Assembly: GCA_965116865.1 (NCBI GenBank)
Contig: OZ220727.1
Span: 682,001-746,000, forward strand
DNA length: 64,000 nucleotides
Source of the DNA: Aldehydirespirator sp965116865
Lineage (GTDB): Bacteria; Actinomycetota; Acidimicrobiia; Acidimicrobiales; Aldehydirespiratoraceae
Direction of reading: 5' to 3'
Position numbers and translations under genes: made by a program. This document shows, in pieces, positions 28,507-36,632 of this stretch (positions are counted from its first letter, which is position 1; every line of letters begins with the position of its first letter). The notes under the pieces are model-generated. The model worked only from the letters and a program-made list of their open reading frames with translations, ran no database searches and was not told the DNA's origin.

Positions 28507-30147
28507 GTGCCCCGCAAGGAGTCCCCGTCTGTCCGGACCACGTTGTATCGGATGCATAAGATCACCGATCTCAGCGATGCAATCCGCTCCAAGTACCTCG
28601 GTCCCGGCGCCTTCACGGCCACCTCGGGGGCAGTCGAGGGCAGCGAATCGCTGCTCGTGTCTGGAGTCATGCACCGCGAGCAGACAACTTGGGCGGGGCG
28701 GCTCTCGACGCTGTCCGGCGTGAGCATCAGTCTCGGCAACACAACAGCCGCTGCCGTGCTCGTAATCCGCGCTGCCCCGACCGAGGCATGGGCACTCGCC
28801 TACGGCATGGGCTTTCAGCTGTTGGAGCCAGCACACATCGATCCCGGATTCGGGATGCGAGTAGCCGTCCGCACTGCCCAGCCGGATGCGATTCAGTCAT
28901 TGACGAGGAGCGAACTCGACCACCGTGCGCGCACCGATCGGTCCTCGATCCCCGCCGGGGAGGCGCTTCGCGGCTTCGGGATCGGCGACTTCGGCGAAGT
29001 CGTCACACGCATCAGCGGCTCAGCCACAGTGTCGGGTCTCGCGCTTGGAGACGCCAGTGTTCGGATCCGTGCTGCTGATGCGCTGAGCGTCCCGCTGGGC
29101 AAGACAACCCGACTCCTCATGAGAGACTTGAAGGCCATCGCCGCGACCCTCGATCTCACCCCTCAGCCCGAACTCCAGGCGCTCGAGCAGTTCGTTCGTG
29201 TCAAGAACCGTGAGATGATCAAGCAGCTCGAGGCAGAGCTGCTTGATCATCTCGAGGGCGGATCCAATGGCGAGGGCGGATCCAATGGGAGGCTGGCGCT
29301 TGGCTGGCCCCACGAGCGCATCGACGACAACGGGACACCCTCAGCCTTCAAGCTGCTCGGAACCGGCAAGCACAACGTCGAGGCGAGAGACGATCTGCCA
29401 AGTCTCGATGACCTGCTGGAAGCGATCAAGCGGAAGGCTCCTGACGACCGGCTCGCCGGAGCCTCTTCGATCAAGGTGCAGCTCTTCCGCGACAGCGATG
29501 GCGAGGAGCCAGTTAGCGGCGCAATCCCGGCTATCCACTGGCTCTTCTTCGAGACTGAAATCAGCGGAGTCCGCTACTGCCTGTTCGACTCTCGCTGGTA
29601 TGCGATGGACACTGACTACGCCCAGCGCCTTCAAGCCCACGTCGACGCGATCTTCGCACGTCCATCGGCAGTCTCGCTCCCGGACTGGACCGTTTCGACT
29701 CATCCCGACGAAGGGGCCTACAACGCCATGGCTGCGGAGTCGCTTGGTGGCGTCATGCTCGACCGGCAGCTGCTGAGGACGACCCAGCACCCACGTGGCT
29801 TCGAGGCATCCGACATCATCACGAAAAATGGGCTACTCATCCATGTGAAGCACACGCCGAAGTCATCGGCGGTCAGCCACCTCATCGCCCAGGCTCTGGT
29901 GTCCACCGATGCTCTCCTGCACGACAACGAGGCGCGCCAGAAACTGCGGAAACTGACGACTGCTGCCGGCGGCGACCCCAGCTGGCTCCCTGATCGACTG
30001 AACTCTGTGATGCTCGCCATGGCCCGGCCCGAACCGATCACCGCCGAAGAGCTGTTCCGCTTCAGCCAGGTAACCCTCACCCGGCTCGACTCGTCGCTCG
30101 TCGAAGCGGGGGTTACCCTCACCATCGGATCTGTGAAGCGCGAGTGA
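28507..30147 (+). CDS. TIGR04141 / DUF6119-type sporadically distributed protein
   Basis: A protein of about 546 residues. The C-terminal third has the pattern I associate with this family: GFEASDIITKNGLLIHVKH, then KSSAVSHLIAQALVSTDALL, preceded by WLFFETEISGVRYCLFDSRWY. These proteins have a patchy distribution and are often found beside restriction-modification or other defence genes; the function is unknown to me. GTG 28507 is preferred over GTG 28462 because a TACAAT hexamer ends 6 nt before it. A 15-bp duplication near 29265 gives EGGSNGEGGSNG. It follows an integrase remnant, consistent with acquisition by transfer. Confidence 0.6.
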   Translation: MPRKESPSVRTTLYRMHKITDLSDAIRSKYLGPGAFTATSGAVEGSESLLVSGVMHREQTTWAGRLSTLSGVSISLGNTTAAAVLVIRAAPTEAWALAYGMGFQLLEPAHIDPGFGMRVAVRTAQPDAIQSLTRSELDHRARTDRSSIPAGEALRGFGIGDFGEVVTRISGSATVSGLALGDASVRIRAADALSVPLGKTTRLLMRDLKAIAATLDLTPQPELQALEQFVRVKNREMIKQLEAELLDHLEGGSNGEGGSNGRLALGWPHERIDDNGTPSAFKLLGTGKHNVEARDDLPSLDDLLEAIKRKAPDDRLAGASSIKVQLFRDSDGEEPVSGAIPAIHWLFFETEISGVRYCLFDSRWYAMDTDYAQRLQAHVDAIFARPSAVSLPDWTVSTHPDEGAYNAMAAESLGGVMLDRQLLRTTQHPRGFEASDIITKNGLLIHVKHTPKSSAVSHLIAQALVSTDALLHDNEARQKLRKLTTAAGGDPSWLPDRLNSVMLAMARPEPITAEELFRFSQVTLTRLDSSLVEAGVTLTIGSVKRE

Positions 30148-30298
30148 CGGCCCGTCCGAATCTGCTGCAGCTACCAGTGTCACAGATCTGCCACACCTAC
30201 AGGGCTGCGGTGACCCTGCAATAGTGACACTGAAACCAACATTGCAGGAAGTCTGGTCCGCAATTTTTGCCCTTTGACCTGCGGTTATATGGTTTGGG

Positions 30299-30694
30299 TG
30301 GTGGAGCTGGGGAGAATCGAACTCCCGTCCGTCAGGCGGACGCCAGGATTGCTACGACCATTCCCGAGTCTGCGGCTTGCGGCTGCCGCCACGCCGGGTC
30401 GTGCGGATCGGACGATCCGACCGCCGGATCTTTCTCCGGTGTCAGCGGTCTCTGCCAGCTGTCAGCGGGTCTCTCCCCGCCGTCCACCTCTGCTTCTGGT
30501 GCCAGGCTGCAGCGGTCCGGCCCCGCGTGCCATTGCTGGTCGCGATGATTCTCGGTTGCTGGATCAGGATTGATCAGGCGACGAGAACGAGAGCGTCATC
30601 ATCGGCGTCTCTTGGGTGCCCCGTTTAGGGAGTCTGAGCAACTCCGGTCGCACTCCGCGGCCTCCTAGTCCCGACGTCGAAACCGGTCAGCCCC
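30299..30694 (-). ncRNA. ssrA: Transfer-messenger RNA
   Basis: A 396-nt tmRNA. The 5' end GGGGCTGACCGGTTTCGAC and 3' end CCCAGCTCCACCA form a seven-pair acceptor stem with one G-U, and CCA is encoded (30299-30301). The T arm GGGAGTTCGATTCTCCC is clear. The message part (30574-30606) reads ADDDALVLVA followed by TGA, so released proteins would carry a tag ending in VLVA rather than the more common ALAA. smpB lies about 750 bases upstream on the same strand, with only the PQ-loop gene between them. Confidence 0.95.
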
Positions 30695-30709
30695 TCGTGC
30701 AGTCTCTTT

Positions 30710-31447
30710 TCAAGTTGCGGTCCCCCAAGGGGCTGACCAGCATACTGCCCGTGCTGCAGATTCCCCCGGCTTGCCCGCGGGAGGGCGCGGTCGAGGCTGT
30801 CGCGGCGCCCGCGGCCGCCACTGGGACGACGGTCGCTCCGTGTGACCCAGTTCCGTCCGGACGCGGTCGCGGGTGGTCCGCAGCCTCAGCAGCACCCCGG
30901 CCGCCAGCAGGACCGCAGTCGAGCCGTACACCATGATCGGCGCAGCGGCCACCAGCACACCGTAGGAGCCCCACACCAGGCCCTCGGCCACGGTCAGCCA
31001 CCAAGTGCCGGGGGACACCCCGGCCGGGACGTGGTCGCGCCACACCGCGATCAGCGCAGGCCCGAGATACAGCCCGTTGGACAGACCCAGCGCCGTGCCC
31101 AACACCGTCCAGCCCGCCGCCTGCTGGACCCCGACGCTGGCCATCGCCACCGCTGCGCCCGCCAGCAGCCCCGCGCGCACGTCGGCCCCGTTGCGGCGCA
31201 GGAGGTACAGCACCAGTCCGAAGCTGCTGACAGCCGCGAAGATCGACGGGATTGCCTCCCAGAACCCGTTCTCCACCACGTAGGCGAGCCAGCCCAGGTT
31301 GATGGCCATGCCGGTCGCGGCCCAGATCGGCGACACACCCTCGGTACGACTGGTGCGGATCAGCCTCGCGATCTGCGGAGCGATCTGCACGAAGGTCAGC
31401 CCGTTGGCCGCGACGGCCACCCAGAAGGCGATCTCTTGGCGGCTCAC
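30710..31447 (-). CDS. PQ-loop / SWEET-like membrane protein
   Basis: About 245 residues with seven predicted hydrophobic segments. Two repeats of the PQ-loop pattern are visible: FVQIAPQIARLIRTSRTEGVS with Pro-Gln in the first half, and a second bundle starting near GWTVLGTALGLSNGLYL. The GTG start overlaps the smpB stop (GTGA), so translation is coupled. The last 40 residues are Arg/Pro-rich and run into the ssrA promoter region; the true functional end may be earlier. Transport substrate unknown. Confidence 0.75.
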   Translation of the reverse strand: MSRQEIAFWVAVAANGLTFVQIAPQIARLIRTSRTEGVSPIWAATGMAINLGWLAYVVENGFWEAIPSIFAAVSSFGLVLYLLRRNGADVRAGLLAGAAVAMASVGVQQAAGWTVLGTALGLSNGLYLGPALIAVWRDHVPAGVSPGTWWLTVAEGLVWGSYGVLVAAAPIMVYGSTAVLLAAGVLLRLRTTRDRVRTELGHTERPSSQWRPRAPRQPRPRPPAGKPGESAARAVCWSAPWGTAT

Positions 31448-31956
31448 GGCAGCGGGGGAGTGCGGCTCCGGCGGGCCGCGGCCATCGAGCGGGCCGCCTC
31501 CGCATCCGCGTCGCGTCGGGCGATCTCGCGGCGACGGTCGCCCCGGGTGCGGCCCCGTGCAAGCGCCAGAACCACCTTGGCCCTCCCCTCGCTGAAATAG
31601 AGAGCCAGCGGCACCAGGGCGAGGCGCTCCTGGCCGATCCGCGACTCGAGCCGCTCGATCTCCCGGCGGTGGGCCAGCAGCTTGCGCACCCGGTCCGGGG
31701 CGGAGCGGAACGGTGCCGCCGCATGCGAGTAGGGCGAGACGTGCAGGTTGTGCAGCCACAGCTCGCCCCGGTCGATGCGGGCCCAGCTCTCCGCCAGCTG
31801 CACGCCGCCCTCCCGCAGCGACTTGACCTCGCTGCCTTGCAGCACCAGGCCCACCTCGAGAGTCTCGAGGACGTCGTAGTTGCGGCGGACGCGGCGGTTG
31901 GTGGCCACCACCGACGCTCCCGGCGGGACGTCGCGAGGTCTCTGCGACTTGGCCAT
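31444..31956 (-). CDS. smpB: SsrA-binding protein SmpB
   Basis: RNA-binding partner of tmRNA in ribosome rescue, 170 residues. Recognisable motifs are NRRVRRNYDVLETLEVGLVL, GSEVKSLREGGVQL, LWLHNLHVSPY and the basic C-terminal tail. The ATG at 31956 lies 8 nt after TACCGT (minus strand, 31965-31970), a candidate -10. A six-copy 72-bp array separates it from the divergent JAMM protease gene. Confidence 0.95.
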   Translation of the reverse strand: MAKSQRPRDVPPGASVVATNRRVRRNYDVLETLEVGLVLQGSEVKSLREGGVQLAESWARIDRGELWLHNLHVSPYSHAAAPFRSAPDRVRKLLAHRREIERLESRIGQERLALVPLALYFSEGRAKVVLALARGRTRGDRRREIARRDADAEAARSMAAARRSRTPPLP

Positions 31957-31972
31957 GGCTGCTCACGGTACT

Positions 31973-32372
31973 CGTGCGACAATGGCGAACCCGCCCGGCG
32001 CGGATCGCCCGCTGTTGGTGACGAGCACGTCGGTCGGGTCGACGCGTGCGACAACGGCGAACCCGCCCGGCGCGGATCGCCTGCTGTTGGTGACGAGCAC
32101 GTCGGTCGGGTCGACGCGTGCGATAACGGCGAACCCGTCCGGCGCGGATCGCCTGCTGTTGGTGACGAGCACGTCGGTCGGGTCGACGCGTGCGATAACG
32201 GCGAACCCGTCCGGCGCGGATCGCCCGCTGTTGGTGACGAGCACGTCGGTCGGGTCGACGCGTGCGATAACGGCGAACCCGTCCGGCGCGGATCGCCTGC
32301 TGTTGGTGACGAGCACGTCGGTCGGGTCGACGCGTGCGATAACGGCGAACCCGTCCGGCGCGGATCGCCCGC
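31973..32372 (+). repeat. 72-bp tandem array F (5.5 copies)
   Basis: Copies begin at 31973, 32045, 32117, 32189, 32261 and 32333, all 72 bp apart; the last ends after 40 bp. Copies differ by a few substitutions (GCGACAACGG versus GCGATAACGG; CCGCCCGG versus CCGTCCGG), so this array is older than E. It fills the divergent smpB / JAMM-protease promoter interval. Confidence 0.96.
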
Positions 32373-32448
32373 CGTGAGAGCGCGGGCCGTGGTTGTGGGG
32401 CGGGTCGGACGGGATGCCCGGCGAGCCGGCGCTGTGCTCGCCCGCCGG

Positions 32449-32454
32449 TAGGGT
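32449..32454 (+). promoter_or_regulatory. Candidate -10 box of the JAMM protease (leaderless)
   Basis: TAGGGT ends 7 nt before GTG 32462, with no Shine-Dalgarno. Confidence 0.45.
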
Positions 32455-32461
32455 GCGGGCC

Positions 32462-32884
32462 GTGCTGGAGATGTCGGCGGAGATGCATGAAGCGATGTTG
32501 GCCCACTCCATCGGCGGGCTCCCCCACGAGGCCTGCGGCCTGTTCGCCGGGCCGGCCGGCTCGCAGAGGGTCGAACGGTTCTTTCCGATGCGCAACGCAG
32601 CCGAGTCATCCGAGATCTACCTCCTCGACGGCTTGGAGATGATGGACGCCGAGCGCATTGCCGACGAGGCGGGCCTGGCCGTCATGGGCGTGATGCACTC
32701 CCACACCCACACCACCAACTATCCGTCGCCGACCGACATCGCCGACGCGGCCCGCTTCGACCCGTTCGGGGCGTGGCGGTATGTGATCGTGTCACTCCTC
32801 CATGCCGAGCCGTCTCTGCGGTCCTACCGGATCCTCGACGGCCAAGTCACCGAGGAGTCCGTGGTGATAGACGGCGCCGGTTGA
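32462..32884 (+). CDS. JAMM/MPN-domain metalloprotease (Mec type)
   Basis: A 140-residue zinc isopeptidase-like protein. The catalytic Glu is in HEACGLFAG and the JAMM motif HSHTHTTNYPSPTDIAD supplies His-x-His and the Ser...Asp pair. In mycobacteria the homologue Rv1334 (Mec) removes cysteine from the sulfur carrier CysO, encoded next to it with cysM. Here no cysO is seen, and cysM is 5.2 kb away behind unrelated genes. GTG 32462 is chosen because sequence similarity begins there and a TAGGGT -10 lies 7 nt upstream. Confidence 0.88.
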   Translation: MLEMSAEMHEAMLAHSIGGLPHEACGLFAGPAGSQRVERFFPMRNAAESSEIYLLDGLEMMDAERIADEAGLAVMGVMHSHTHTTNYPSPTDIADAARFDPFGAWRYVIVSLLHAEPSLRSYRILDGQVTEESVVIDGAG

Positions 32885-32968
32885 CAGAGGCAAGCCGCCG
32901 AGAGTCACAGAGGCAAGCCGCCGCGTCGTGGCCGTGCCCGGGGAGAGGATCTGTACCCCATTGGGCGT

Positions 32969-34243
32969 TCAGGGCCCGAGGGCGGTGATGGGCACCACGG
33001 CCACGCCGTCGGTGCGCTCGTAGGCGAAACCGGTGGCGGTGATCACCACCAGCCGGCGGGGGGCGCCTACTTCGGCCGGGTCGATCCGCTCGTCACGGAG
33101 CCTGGTGAGCGAGGCCGCGGCGGCTTCGACCGCGGCCCGGCCCCCGAGCTTGATCTCGGCCGCGATCCATTCACCGTTGCGTCGCCGGATGATCGTGTCG
33201 ACCTCCAGGCCGGTGTTGTCGCGGTAGTGGCTGAGCTCTGCTCGCAACATCTGGCAGTAGACGCGCAGATCCCGCACGCACAGCGACTCAAACAGGAAGC
33301 CGAGCGTTTCGAGGTCCGCCAGCAGGCGCCCGGGGTCGGCGCCCAGCGCGGCGGCCGCCAGGGAGGGGTCGACGAGTTGGCGTTTCGGAGCACCCCGGAG
33401 CCTGGAGCGCGACCGCAGCTGGGGACTCCACGCAGGCACGTCCTCAACGACGAAGAGCCTCCGCAGCGCCGACAGATAAGCGGCCGCGGTGCGGGGGTCG
33501 ATCGGCCGCTCACCTCCGGTGTCGGCCGACAGGGTGCTCATGGCGGCCTCGGTGGAGATGTTGCGGGCCAGCGAGACCAGTAGGCGGGCCACTGCGGCGG
33601 GGTCGCGCCGCACGCCGTCCACGGTGGAGACTTCGTTCTGGGCGAGTTCATGGAGGTAGTCGCCGATGAAGTCCTGCGCGTCGGCGGTGTCCATGGGGTG
33701 GCACAGCGGCCAGCCGCCCCGGCAGATGGCGTCGGCCACGTCGCGCAGATCCTGTGATGGAGCTGGCGCTGAGCACTCGGTGCCGTCAAAGAGCGCCCGC
33801 AGCGACACCGCTCCGGTGGACAACCCCGACTCAAGCAGTGACAGAGGACGCATCTGCACCCGGGCCACGCGGCCCACCCCGGAGTGCTGCTTGACGCCGG
33901 CAGGGGGGTCAGCGGAACCGGTGAGGATGAACTGGCCCGGGATGCCGCGGCGATCGCACGCGCGCCGGACCATGTCCCAGATGTCGGGCACGAGATGCCA
34001 CTCGTCTATGAGGCGGGGCGTTGCCCCCTCCAGCAGGGCCAGCGATCCCGGCGAGGCCAACTGCACCGATGCCATTGCTTCTTCGAGCAGTATTTCGCTG
34101 GAAGCGATCTGACGGGCTGTGGTGGTCTTGCCGCACGCTCGCGGCCCCTCGATCAACACCGCAGGCGCAGACCGCAGCCGGCGCTGCAGATCCTCGTCGG
34201 CGACTCTGCCGAGATACTGTGCGCCTAGATGCGTTGATGCCAT
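32969..34243 (-). CDS. AAA ATPase with DUF4143 domain
   Basis: About 424 residues. Walker A IEGPRACGKTTTARQ is near residue 32, followed by LIDEWHLVPDIWDMVRR (Walker B with adjacent Trp-His) and sensor-like FILTGSAD. The C-terminal DUF4143 nuclease-like region includes ELSHYRDNTGLEVDTIIRRRNGEWIAAEIKLGG, a Glu-x-Lys pattern. The family is common, accessory and of uncertain function. ATG 34243 starts the conserved part; a longer frame to 34399 reads through probable operator DNA. It separates the JAMM gene from the rest of the cysteine locus. Confidence 0.85.
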   Translation of the reverse strand: MASTHLGAQYLGRVADEDLQRRLRSAPAVLIEGPRACGKTTTARQIASSEILLEEAMASVQLASPGSLALLEGATPRLIDEWHLVPDIWDMVRRACDRRGIPGQFILTGSADPPAGVKQHSGVGRVARVQMRPLSLLESGLSTGAVSLRALFDGTECSAPAPSQDLRDVADAICRGGWPLCHPMDTADAQDFIGDYLHELAQNEVSTVDGVRRDPAAVARLLVSLARNISTEAAMSTLSADTGGERPIDPRTAAAYLSALRRLFVVEDVPAWSPQLRSRSRLRGAPKRQLVDPSLAAAALGADPGRLLADLETLGFLFESLCVRDLRVYCQMLRAELSHYRDNTGLEVDTIIRRRNGEWIAAEIKLGGRAAVEAAAASLTRLRDERIDPAEVGAPRRLVVITATGFAYERTDGVAVVPITALGP

Positions 34244-34322
34244 GGGTGCTGTCCGCGTCGGGGGTACCGGACCCCTGTTCCAGTATCCGTGGATGCATCC
34301 ATCGTACACCCAGGATGTCGTA

Positions 34323-34425
34323 GTTGCAACATCACAATGTCTGTATTGCAATACCACAGTGATGCATGGGCACCACATCCAATGCTGGTCCTGCAACATC
34401 GCTGATGCTGGCCCTGCAATATCCG
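34323..34425. promoter_or_regulatory. Palindrome cluster upstream of the DUF4143 ATPase
   Basis: GTTGCAAC (34323-34330) and GTATTGCAATAC (34343-34354) are perfect palindromes sharing the core TTGCAA. CTGCAACATC (34394) and CTGCAATATC (34414) are half-site-like. This could be an operator region controlling the minus-strand ATPase. Protein unknown. Confidence 0.35.
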
Positions 34426-34866
34426 CGACAACGGATGCCGCGCTTGGTGGCTAACAACACGGGTGCTAAGTGGATAACACCCCCCAGCGGGATGTCAGCC
34501 ACCAAGCATCCGCCCAGTTCAGCGAGGACTAAGGGGCTGCGCGGATAGGAGTGAGTCCGTCGTGTCGCTGCGGTGTCATTCCCGCTCTTGTTCGCTGCGC
34601 TCACGGGCCGCTCGGGCCACGGCCTCGCCTGTATGGGCCGCGTCGCTCCCGCCTATTCGCTCGGCCTCTAATCTCAGCCTTTCAGAAGCTATACCCCATC
34701 GAAAACGCCGTCTATGCCCCAATGGGTGTCACAGCCAGGGACGCAGCCGATGGCTTTGAGCGGCGCGGCTGCTGGCTTCTCGGTTCCGTGGCCTCGGACG
34801 ACCAGTCTCGCCATGCGTAGTGGCCTCCGCCCTTGTGCTTCGGCCTAGTGCTCGATCACGCGGCAG
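34426..34866. other. Non-coding stretch with an inverted repeat
   Basis: GCTTGGTGGCT (34442-34452) and AGCCACCAAGC (34497-34507) form a perfect 11-bp inverted repeat with a 44-nt loop, possibly an end of a decayed element. I see no convincing gene in the rest. Confidence 0.4.
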
Positions 34867-34967
34867 CTAGTGCTGTGTCGTCGAAATGGCTAGGGCAGCG
34901 CAGCAGGACCGAGACCCTGCTTGAGAGCGCTCCGGACGCCCCGATCATTTCAGCGACGGACCACTAG
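34867..34967 (+). mobile_element. 101-bp MITE, copy 1
   Basis: Begins and ends with CTAG. Its ends are imperfect inverted repeats, 17 of 22 positions matching (CTAGTGCTGTGTCGTCGAAA against CTAGTGGTCCGTCGCTGAAA). The whole 101 bp is identical, on the opposite strand, to 57649-57749. It is too short to encode a transposase, so it would move in trans. Confidence 0.75.
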
Positions 34968-35057
34968 ACACGCGTGGTCGGGCTGACGCGGAGCGGATGG
35001 CCGCGCTGCTGGCACACGGAGCAATCATGACAGAACTAGACACGCGTGGTCGGGCTC
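34964..35057 (+). repeat. 22-bp direct repeat, 72 bp apart
   Basis: ACTAGACACGCGTGGTCGGG with flanking CT occurs with CTAG at 34964 and 35036, exactly 72 bp apart. The first copy shares its CTAG with the end of the MITE. From 35058 to 35194 I see nothing identifiable. Confidence 0.85.
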
Positions 35058-35194
35058 GTGCCCGGCGAGCGTGGTCGACGGCTCGAACTTCAAGCGGCAG
35101 ACCACCCCTGCGGCAGCCGACTCGTTGAAGCTCGGGTCGCTGCGCTGAGAGCAGACCGCACGCGGCACTCATTCGAACGATTGTCGGCATGGCG

Positions 35195-36538
35195 CTAGCC
35201 GTTCGGTTCCAGCAACTCCCGGACCGCGGCGGCGGCTACCGCGCCGGGCGCTTCCATCGGGCCGAAGTGGCCCAGGTGCTCGAACCTGAGGAAGCGTCCC
35301 CGAGGCAGTGCCTCGGCGATCTGGGGACTGAAGACGCCGGGATTGGACCTCGCAGCCATCACCGTCCCCGCCGCCACGGTCGAGGGAACGCCGATGGCGG
35401 ACACCTCCTCTGTCGGCAGCCTGTCCCCGGCCTCGAACGTTCTCGCCTCGGTCTCGGCCGCGCAAGCCAGGCGTACCCGCCCGTCGGGCAGGTCCACGAA
35501 GCCGCCCTCGACGTAGGCGGCCAACGCGTCCGCCCGCATCACCGCGAGCGGTGACCGGTCCGAGTAGCGGGCCAGGGCCTCGGCGCGCGAGTTGAATACC
35601 TCGCGGCGGTTACGGGCCCCGGCGGCCAGCGGGCTGGACTTCCGTGCGTCGAAGAAGGCGCGGGGCAGCACGATGGGCTCGTAGAGGAACAGTCCCTCGA
35701 ACGTCCGCGGCTGCGCACGCTCGGCCATCAGCAGAGCGGCCCCTCCCATCGAGTGGCCGAACCCGTACAGCCGTGCGGCGCCGATCGCTGCCGCGCACGC
35801 AGCCACATCCGCGCCCATTCCGCTCCAGGCATAGTCGCCTTCGGGGGCAGGACCCGACAGGCCGTGCCCGCGGAAATCCAGCGCCCAAACCCTGAAGCTG
35901 TCCTTCATGTGTTGCACCAGGGGCCTGTAGGCGAGTCCATGGAAGCCGGTGGCATGGCAGATCAGCAGGTCCGGGCCGGATCCGCCCATGAACCTCAACT
36001 TCAGATCCACTCCGTCCTCGGAGGTGACGTCGATCGTCCCCGGAGCCGGGACGGGCCGGCTGCCGGCGGCGGCAGCCGCGGTCGACGGACGGCGGCGGCC
36101 GACCAGGCCCCGGCCCCGCGCAGTGAACACCACCCTGCCGTGCTGGTTGGTCATCGTGCATCCGATGAACACCGTCCCCCGGTCAGTGTGGCGCGACGAC
36201 GGCAGGGTGTCGAGGATCTCCACCGTGGCGGTCAGCGAGTCGCCGGGCCGCACAGGTTCGAGCCAGCGGACCTCCCGCATTCCGCCGGAGCCTCGACTGT
36301 CGGCCCGCGAGAACACAGTGTCGATCCACAGCCGGGTCCACGCCGACGCGATGTGCCAGCCGCTGGCGATCAGCCCCCCGAACGGCGAATCGACCGCGGC
36401 TTGCGGATCGGTGTGGAAGTACTGGGGGTCGAAGCGCCGGCCGAAGTCGATGATCTCGGCTTCGGTCATCTCATAGGCGCCGAGGTCGGTGACGTCGCCG
36501 GGCGTGAAGTCCTCGAAGAACAGTTCCGGCTCGCGCAT
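35195..36538 (-). CDS. MaoC-type dehydratase fused to alpha/beta hydrolase
   Basis: A 447-residue bifunctional protein. Residues about 5-150 are a hot-dog fold MaoC domain (YEMTEAEIIDFGRRFDPQYFHTD, PFGGLIASGWH, LEPVRPGDSL). Residues about 170-445 are an alpha/beta hydrolase with oxyanion-strand LLICHATGFHG, nucleophile elbow GHSMGG, and the terminal His in FEHLGHFGPM. Hydratase and hydrolase on one chain would suit hydration followed by ester or CoA-thioester cleavage; the substrate is unknown. TAGAAA lies 6 nt before the ATG, consistent with a leaderless message. Divergent from the MFS gene. Confidence 0.88.
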   Translation of the reverse strand: MREPELFFEDFTPGDVTDLGAYEMTEAEIIDFGRRFDPQYFHTDPQAAVDSPFGGLIASGWHIASAWTRLWIDTVFSRADSRGSGGMREVRWLEPVRPGDSLTATVEILDTLPSSRHTDRGTVFIGCTMTNQHGRVVFTARGRGLVGRRRPSTAAAAAGSRPVPAPGTIDVTSEDGVDLKLRFMGGSGPDLLICHATGFHGLAYRPLVQHMKDSFRVWALDFRGHGLSGPAPEGDYAWSGMGADVAACAAAIGAARLYGFGHSMGGAALLMAERAQPRTFEGLFLYEPIVLPRAFFDARKSSPLAAGARNRREVFNSRAEALARYSDRSPLAVMRADALAAYVEGGFVDLPDGRVRLACAAETEARTFEAGDRLPTEEVSAIGVPSTVAAGTVMAARSNPGVFSPQIAEALPRGRFLRFEHLGHFGPMEAPGAVAAAAVRELLEPNG

Positions 36539-36544
36539 CGCATG

Positions 36545-36550
36545 TTTCTA
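36545..36550 (-). promoter_or_regulatory. Candidate -10 box of the MaoC-hydrolase gene (leaderless)
   Basis: TAGAAA on the minus strand ends 6 nt before ATG 36538. No ribosome site is visible. Confidence 0.45.
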
Positions 36551-36620
36551 CCGGCTGCGCTCGCATCGACCGCCGTCAGGCCGCGGAGCGTCTGTGGCCT
36601 GGCCGGTCTGCTGGCGCCGG

Positions 36621-36626
36621 TAGCGT
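36621..36626 (+). promoter_or_regulatory. Candidate -10 box of the MFS gene (leaderless)
   Basis: TAGCGT ends 6 nt before GTG 36633. The 94-base divergent interval also holds the oppositely directed TAGAAA. Confidence 0.45.
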
Positions 36627-36632
36627 CGAGAC

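Noticed and set aside
34551..34820. Possible small gene
   Set aside because: No ribosome site, biased composition, and no recognisable sequence.
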